This document shows, in pieces, positions 13,159 through 16,148 of a stretch of DNA of 16,148 nucleotides. The translations under genes were made by a program, and so were the position numbers. The notes beneath the pieces are model-generated. The model saw only the letters and a program-made list of their open reading frames with translations. It did not search any database and was not told the DNA's origin. The DNA is from G020353235 sp964569555 (GTDB lineage: Bacteria; Chloroflexota; Dehalococcoidia; Dehalococcoidales; JAUYDJ01): NCBI GenBank assembly GCA_964569555.1, contig CAZMTT010000025.1, forward strand, positions 1-16,148. Reading direction: 5' to 3'. Each line of letters starts with the position of its first letter. The stretch's first letter is position 1.

Positions 13159-14448
13159 TTAGACTATTTTCAGGCTGGCGAATGCCTTCATCCCGGCAAA
13201 GCTCGCCTTTTTGCCCAGTTCATCTTCAATGCTGAGCAGGCGGTTGTATTTGGCGGTGCGCTCGGAGCGGCAGGGAGCGCCGGCTTTAATCAGCCCGGTA
13301 TTGAGACCAACGGCGAGGTCGGCAATAGTGGTATCTTCGGTCTCCCCAGAGCGGTGGCTTATTACCGCCGTCCAGCCGGCCTGCTGTGCCATCTTAACCG
13401 CAGCTATAGTCTCGGTCAGGGTGCCGATCTGATTCGGCTTGATTAAAATAGAGTTGGATGCCTTCAGGCTGATGCCCCGCTTGAGACGCTTAACGCTGGT
13501 AACATAGAGGTCATCACCGACCAGCTGAGTTCTACTGCCCAGCTTCTGGCTCAGTAGCTGCCAGCCCTCCCAGTCATCTTCGGCCATGCCGTCCTCAATG
13601 CTGATAATCGGGTAGAGGGATACCCACTTAACATAATAATCAACCATTTCCTGACTGGTGAGGGTAACCCCCTCTCTGGTCAGGATATATCGGCCGTCTT
13701 TATAGAATTCACTGGCGGCCGGGTCCAGGGCAATGAAGCAGTCTTTGCCCGGCTGGTAGCCCGCCTTTGCCATAGCGGCTAAAATGGCTTCCACGGCCAG
13801 CTTATTTGAGGGTAGGGAGGGGGCAAAGCCGCCTTCATCACCCACATTGGTGTCCAGCCCTCTGTCTTTGAGCACCCCCTTCAGGGAGTGGTAAATTTCA
13901 CTGCCCATGCGCAGGGAGTGGCTGAAGCTGGGGGCTCCCGCGGGCACAATCATAAACTCCTGGAAATCGGTTGAGTTGGCGGCGTGCTTGCCGCCATTCA
14001 GAATGTTCATCATGGGCACCGGCAGGACATAGTGGGCGCTACCACTGATATAGTGATAGAGGGGCCTAGTTTGGGATTTGGCGGCGGCGTGGGCCACCGC
14101 CAGCGATATGCCCAGGATGGCATTAGCCCCGAAGCGTGACTTGTTTTCGGTGCTGTCAAGCTCAATCAGCTTGCCGTCAATAGCGGCCTGTTCTAGGGCT
14201 GACATGCCGATTACGGCTTTAGCCAGAGTTTGATTGACATTATTTACCGCCTTGAGGACACCCAGGCCGTTAAATCGCGAGGCGTCTCCGTCCCGTAGTT
14301 CGACGGCTTCATGCTTGCCGGTGCTGGCTCCGGAGGGCACCGCCGCCCCGCCGGTGGCCCCGTCGGACAGCCAGACCCTGACTTCAAGTGTCGGGTTGCC
14401 TCTGGAGTCCAGAATCTCACTGGCTTTAATGTTCTTAATAGTTGGCAT
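13159..14448 (-). CDS. eno: Enolase (phosphopyruvate hydratase)
   Basis: Interconverts 2-phosphoglycerate and phosphoenolpyruvate, needing Mg2+. It has 429 residues, normal for bacterial enolase. The N-terminal signature is ASEILDSRGNPTLEVRVWL and the loop is PSGASTGKHEAVELRD. Catalytic Glu205 lies in NVGDEGGFAPS. Metal ligands are Asp242, Glu285 (SIEDGMAEDDW) and Asp312 (VGDDLYVT). Catalytic Lys337 is in ILIKPNQIGT and the loop SHRSGETEDT starts at 364. I chose the ATG at 14448 because GAGGA lies about 7 nt upstream; an in-frame TTG at 14460 would overlap the neighbouring gene. It starts 1 nt after the LOG-family stop and is followed by gap. Confidence 0.98.
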   Translation of the reverse strand: MPTIKNIKASEILDSRGNPTLEVRVWLSDGATGGAAVPSGASTGKHEAVELRDGDASRFNGLGVLKAVNNVNQTLAKAVIGMSALEQAAIDGKLIELDSTENKSRFGANAILGISLAVAHAAAKSQTRPLYHYISGSAHYVLPVPMMNILNGGKHAANSTDFQEFMIVPAGAPSFSHSLRMGSEIYHSLKGVLKDRGLDTNVGDEGGFAPSLPSNKLAVEAILAAMAKAGYQPGKDCFIALDPAASEFYKDGRYILTREGVTLTSQEMVDYYVKWVSLYPIISIEDGMAEDDWEGWQLLSQKLGSRTQLVGDDLYVTSVKRLKRGISLKASNSILIKPNQIGTLTETIAAVKMAQQAGWTAVISHRSGETEDTTIADLAVGLNTGLIKAGAPCRSERTAKYNRLLSIEDELGKKASFAGMKAFASLKIV

Positions 14449-14449
14449 G

Positions 14450-14956
14450 CTATTCCTCAACTTGACGAGATACTTGGCTGGTGGCCAGATTAAGGGCTTT
14501 ATCCACCGCCTCAGCCGGATTTTGGGCTAAAATAATGGAACTGTCAACCTGGCCCTCCCTGGATAGCGACCAGGTATTCAGGCCGATAACCGGGATGTTG
14601 CTCTGCAGGGCGTGGCTTATCTCGGAGAGGGTGCCGTACTTGCCGCCGATGGCGATAACTGCCTGGGCTGATTTGACCACGATGACATTTCGGGCATAGC
14701 CGATGCCGGTAACTATCGGGATTTGGACATAAGGATTGGCCATGCGGCGGCTCTCCCCGGGCAGTATGCCGATAGTCATTCCGCCCTCAGTGCGGGCACC
14801 CCGGCAGGCTGCCTCCATAATGCCACCCATACCGCCGCAGACCAGAATAGCCCCTTTCCGGGCTATCTCCCGGCCGACTGCCTCAGCCAGCCCGGCTTCC
14901 TCTGGCGAGCACCGGCTGCCGCCAATGACGGCAATGAATTTCGGTTTTTTTGGCAT
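14450..14956 (-). CDS. SLOG/LOG-family Rossmann protein (TIGR00725-like), unknown substrate
   Basis: Belongs to the wide group related to LOG cytokinin-activating phosphoribohydrolases and SLOG nucleotide-sensing domains. It has 168 residues. Seen are the first strand and loop IAVIGGSRCSPEE (8-20), GAILVCGGMGGIMEAACRGA (35-54), the ARNVIVV segment (88-94), and GGKYGTLSEI (103-112). True LOG enzymes have PGGxGTxxE here; this protein has GGKYGTLSE, with Ile instead of Pro before the glycines, which argues against assuming the LOG reaction. The likely ligand is a nucleotide or nucleotide-sugar derivative. It heads the unit with eno and gap and has its own promoter overlapped by palindromes. The ribosome-binding site is weak. 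No lysine decarboxylase activity should be assumed, despite that old label. Confidence 0.85.
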   Translation of the reverse strand: MPKKPKFIAVIGGSRCSPEEAGLAEAVGREIARKGAILVCGGMGGIMEAACRGARTEGGMTIGILPGESRRMANPYVQIPIVTGIGYARNVIVVKSAQAVIAIGGKYGTLSEISHALQSNIPVIGLNTWSLSREGQVDSSIILAQNPAEAVDKALNLATSQVSRQVEE

Positions 14957-14985
14957 TTTATGAAAAGAATTTCGGGCTATATGAA

Positions 14986-15015
14986 ATTATAACACCTAAA
15001 TCTGAGTATTAGCAA
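14986..15015 (-). promoter_or_regulatory. Promoter of the LOG-eno-gap unit
   Basis: On the minus strand TTGCTA (15010-15015, 4 of 6), an 18-nt spacer and a perfect TATAAT (14986-14991) lie upstream of the LOG-family ATG, giving a leader of about 23 nt. The -35 falls inside the palindrome at 15011-15024. Confidence 0.6.
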
Positions 15016-15033
15016 AGCTTTGCTTAAGCAAAG
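15011..15033. promoter_or_regulatory. Two overlapping perfect palindromes, likely operator
   Basis: AGCAAAGCTTTGCT (15011-15024) is a perfect 14-bp palindrome and CTTTGCTTAAGCAAAG (15018-15033) is a perfect 16-bp palindrome sharing 7 bp with it. The 7-mer AGCAAAG thus appears as direct, inverted, direct. The cluster covers the -35 of the LOG-eno-gap promoter and lies just past the pth stop. No T-run follows on either strand, so an operator fits better than a terminator. Confidence 0.6.
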
Positions 15034-15035
15034 GA

Positions 15036-15617
15036 CTAATTATACCGGCTCATAGCCATGGTTATACCCTCAGTGAGAAAGTAGAGGATAGCCTCGCTTA
15101 CCTGAGGTATGACCTTACTGATGTCTTGCTTCTCGCCGGGGGTGAAATCACTGAGCACATAGGCAACAATATCCGTCTCGCTGGTTTCGGTTACCCCCTC
15201 AGTTTCATCGGGCCGCCCGATACCTACCCGCAGGCGGGGGAAATCCCGGCTTTGCAGCTCGGCGATGATGGACTCAATGCCTTTGTGCCCCCCCGAGCCT
15301 CCCCCCTGGCGGAGGCGAATCTTGCCTAGCGGCAGGTCAAGGTCGTCATGAATAACCAGGATGTCGCCGGGCGAGATTTTAAGCTTTTTTAGCAGGCGGC
15401 GGACCGATTGACCGCTTAAGTTCATATATGTCTGGGGCCGGGCCAGTGTAATTTTATTTCCGGCTACTTTGCCGGCGCCGGTGCGAGCCAGCGACTGCTT
15501 TTTATCGAAGCGAATGCCCTGTTGGCGGGCAAAGTAGCTCAGGCAGGTAAAGCCGATATTGTGGCGGTTGCCGGCATAGCTTCGCCCCGGGTTACCCAGG
15601 CCTATAATTAGCTTCAT
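15036..15617 (-). CDS. pth: Peptidyl-tRNA hydrolase
   Basis: Cleaves peptidyl-tRNA dropped from ribosomes, recycling tRNA. It has 193 residues, normal for the bacterial Pth family. Seen are the N-terminal IIGLGNPGRSYAGNRHNIGF with Asn9 and catalytic His19, PQTYMNLSG with Asn66, HDDLDLPLGKIRLRQGG with Asp91, and GGSGGHKGIESII with His111. Lys follows this His, where E. coli has Asn. FPRLRVGIGRP follows. The ATG at 15617 lies inside the 3' end of ligA (26-nt overlap), with GGAGAG about 10 nt upstream, so the two are cotranscribed. Confidence 0.97.
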   Translation of the reverse strand: MKLIIGLGNPGRSYAGNRHNIGFTCLSYFARQQGIRFDKKQSLARTGAGKVAGNKITLARPQTYMNLSGQSVRRLLKKLKISPGDILVIHDDLDLPLGKIRLRQGGGSGGHKGIESIIAELQSRDFPRLRVGIGRPDETEGVTETSETDIVAYVLSDFTPGEKQDISKVIPQVSEAILYFLTEGITMAMSRYN

Positions 15618-16148
15618 TTTGCTCTCTCTCCAGACGGCGGCGGAATTCTACCTCGGTGAGCTGCTCGGTGCCCAGTTCCCGGGCACGGGCCAGCTTTGTT
15701 GAGCCGGGGTCGGCGCCAACCACCAGATAGCTCGTTTTCTGGCTGACACTGCTGCCGGTGGTGCCGCCGAGGGCTTTTACCCTCGCCTCCGCCTCCGGCC
15801 GGCTGAAGCCTTCCAGCCGACCGGTGATGACAAACTCCATACCGGCCAGCGGCTGCTCTGCCGGCTTGGCCTCTTCTTCCTTAAGCCTGACTCCAGCCTC
15901 TTTCAGCCGTTTGATAATATCGCGGTTGGCCTCCTGGCGGAAGAAGGCAATAATGCTATCGGCAATCTTGGGGCCAATAGTTGGGACAGACATCAGCTTC
16001 TCTCTAGAGGCGTTGGATAGTCTGTCAAGGCTGCGGAACTCTCCGGCCAGAATCTCGGCCATCTCCTCACCGACGTGCCTTATCCCCAGGGCAAAGATAA
16101 CTCTAGCCAGCGGCCTGTCTTTACTCTTCTCAATGGCGCTGAGCATAT
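15592..16148 (-). CDS. ligA: NAD+-dependent DNA ligase, C-terminal part (5' end outside window)
   Basis: Seals nicks in DNA using NAD+ in replication and repair. Only about 185 C-terminal residues are present; the frame is open at the right edge, so the Met at 16146 is probably internal. Counting from that Met, the helix-hairpin-helix domain shows RVIFALGIRHVGEEMAEIL (15-33) and SVPTIGPKIADSI (53-65). The BRCT domain follows: LAGMEFVITGRLEGFSR (100-116), VKALGGTTGSSVSQKTSYLV (123-142) and GSTKLARARELG (148-159). The nucleotidyltransferase, OB and zinc domains are outside the window. It overlaps pth by 26 nt. Confidence 0.96.
   Translation of the reverse strand, partial: MLSAIEKSKDRPLARVIFALGIRHVGEEMAEILAGEFRSLDRLSNASREKLMSVPTIGPKIADSIIAFFRQEANRDIIKRLKEAGVRLKEEEAKPAEQPLAGMEFVITGRLEGFSRPEAEARVKALGGTTGSSVSQKTSYLVVGADPGSTKLARARELGTEQLTEVEFRRRLEREQNEANYRPG

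Noticed and set aside
14446..14460. TTG start at 14460 for enolase
   Set aside because: The ATG at 14448 has GAGGA at proper spacing and matches the usual enolase N-terminus; the TTG would overlap the upstream gene.

Overview
This window is a gene-dense bacterial chromosome segment with no tRNA, rRNA, insertion sequence, phage gene or CRISPR array. Moderate GC, a tungsten-type aldehyde:ferredoxin oxidoreductase with a four-cluster ferredoxin, a stand-alone TrmO domain and duplicated tubulin-superfamily GTPases suggest an anaerobic Chloroflexota lineage, most likely Dehalococcoidia. The lineage is inferred from gene content only, because no marker gene can be aligned here. No intergenic stretch exceeds about 115 bases.

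Layout. (1) 1-7209, all minus strand: a tight run dnaX - ybaB - recR - ferredoxin - aldehyde:ferredoxin oxidoreductase - trmO - recO, with overlaps or very short gaps at most junctions. It is closed by a rho-independent terminator, after which comes lysS, cut by the left edge. This run mixes replication and recombinational repair (DnaX, YbaB, RecR, RecO) with a redox pair and a tRNA modification enzyme. (2) 7210-12091: two plus-strand coiled-coil genes face two minus-strand tandem tubulin/FtsZ-superfamily genes. The first coiled-coil protein has seventeen 25-residue repeats. The second has aromatic residues spaced by 11. Each of the three transcription units has a near-consensus sigma-70 type promoter. 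(3) 12124-16148, all minus strand: ligA (C-terminal part only) - pth, then a promoter overlapped by nested perfect palindromes, then a SLOG/LOG-family gene - enolase - glyceraldehyde-3-phosphate dehydrogenase.

The housekeeping genes are straightforward. The part most likely to hold something undescribed is the centre: two CetZ/tubulin-like GTPases of identical length (391 aa, 237 identical positions by hand count), sharing a C-terminal DIP(S/T)LL tail, beside two soluble coiled-coil proteins whose repeat lengths fit hendecad-containing coiled coils. I read this as a candidate cytoskeletal or scaffold module. That is an inference from proximity, fold and promoter layout; nothing in the sequence proves the proteins interact.
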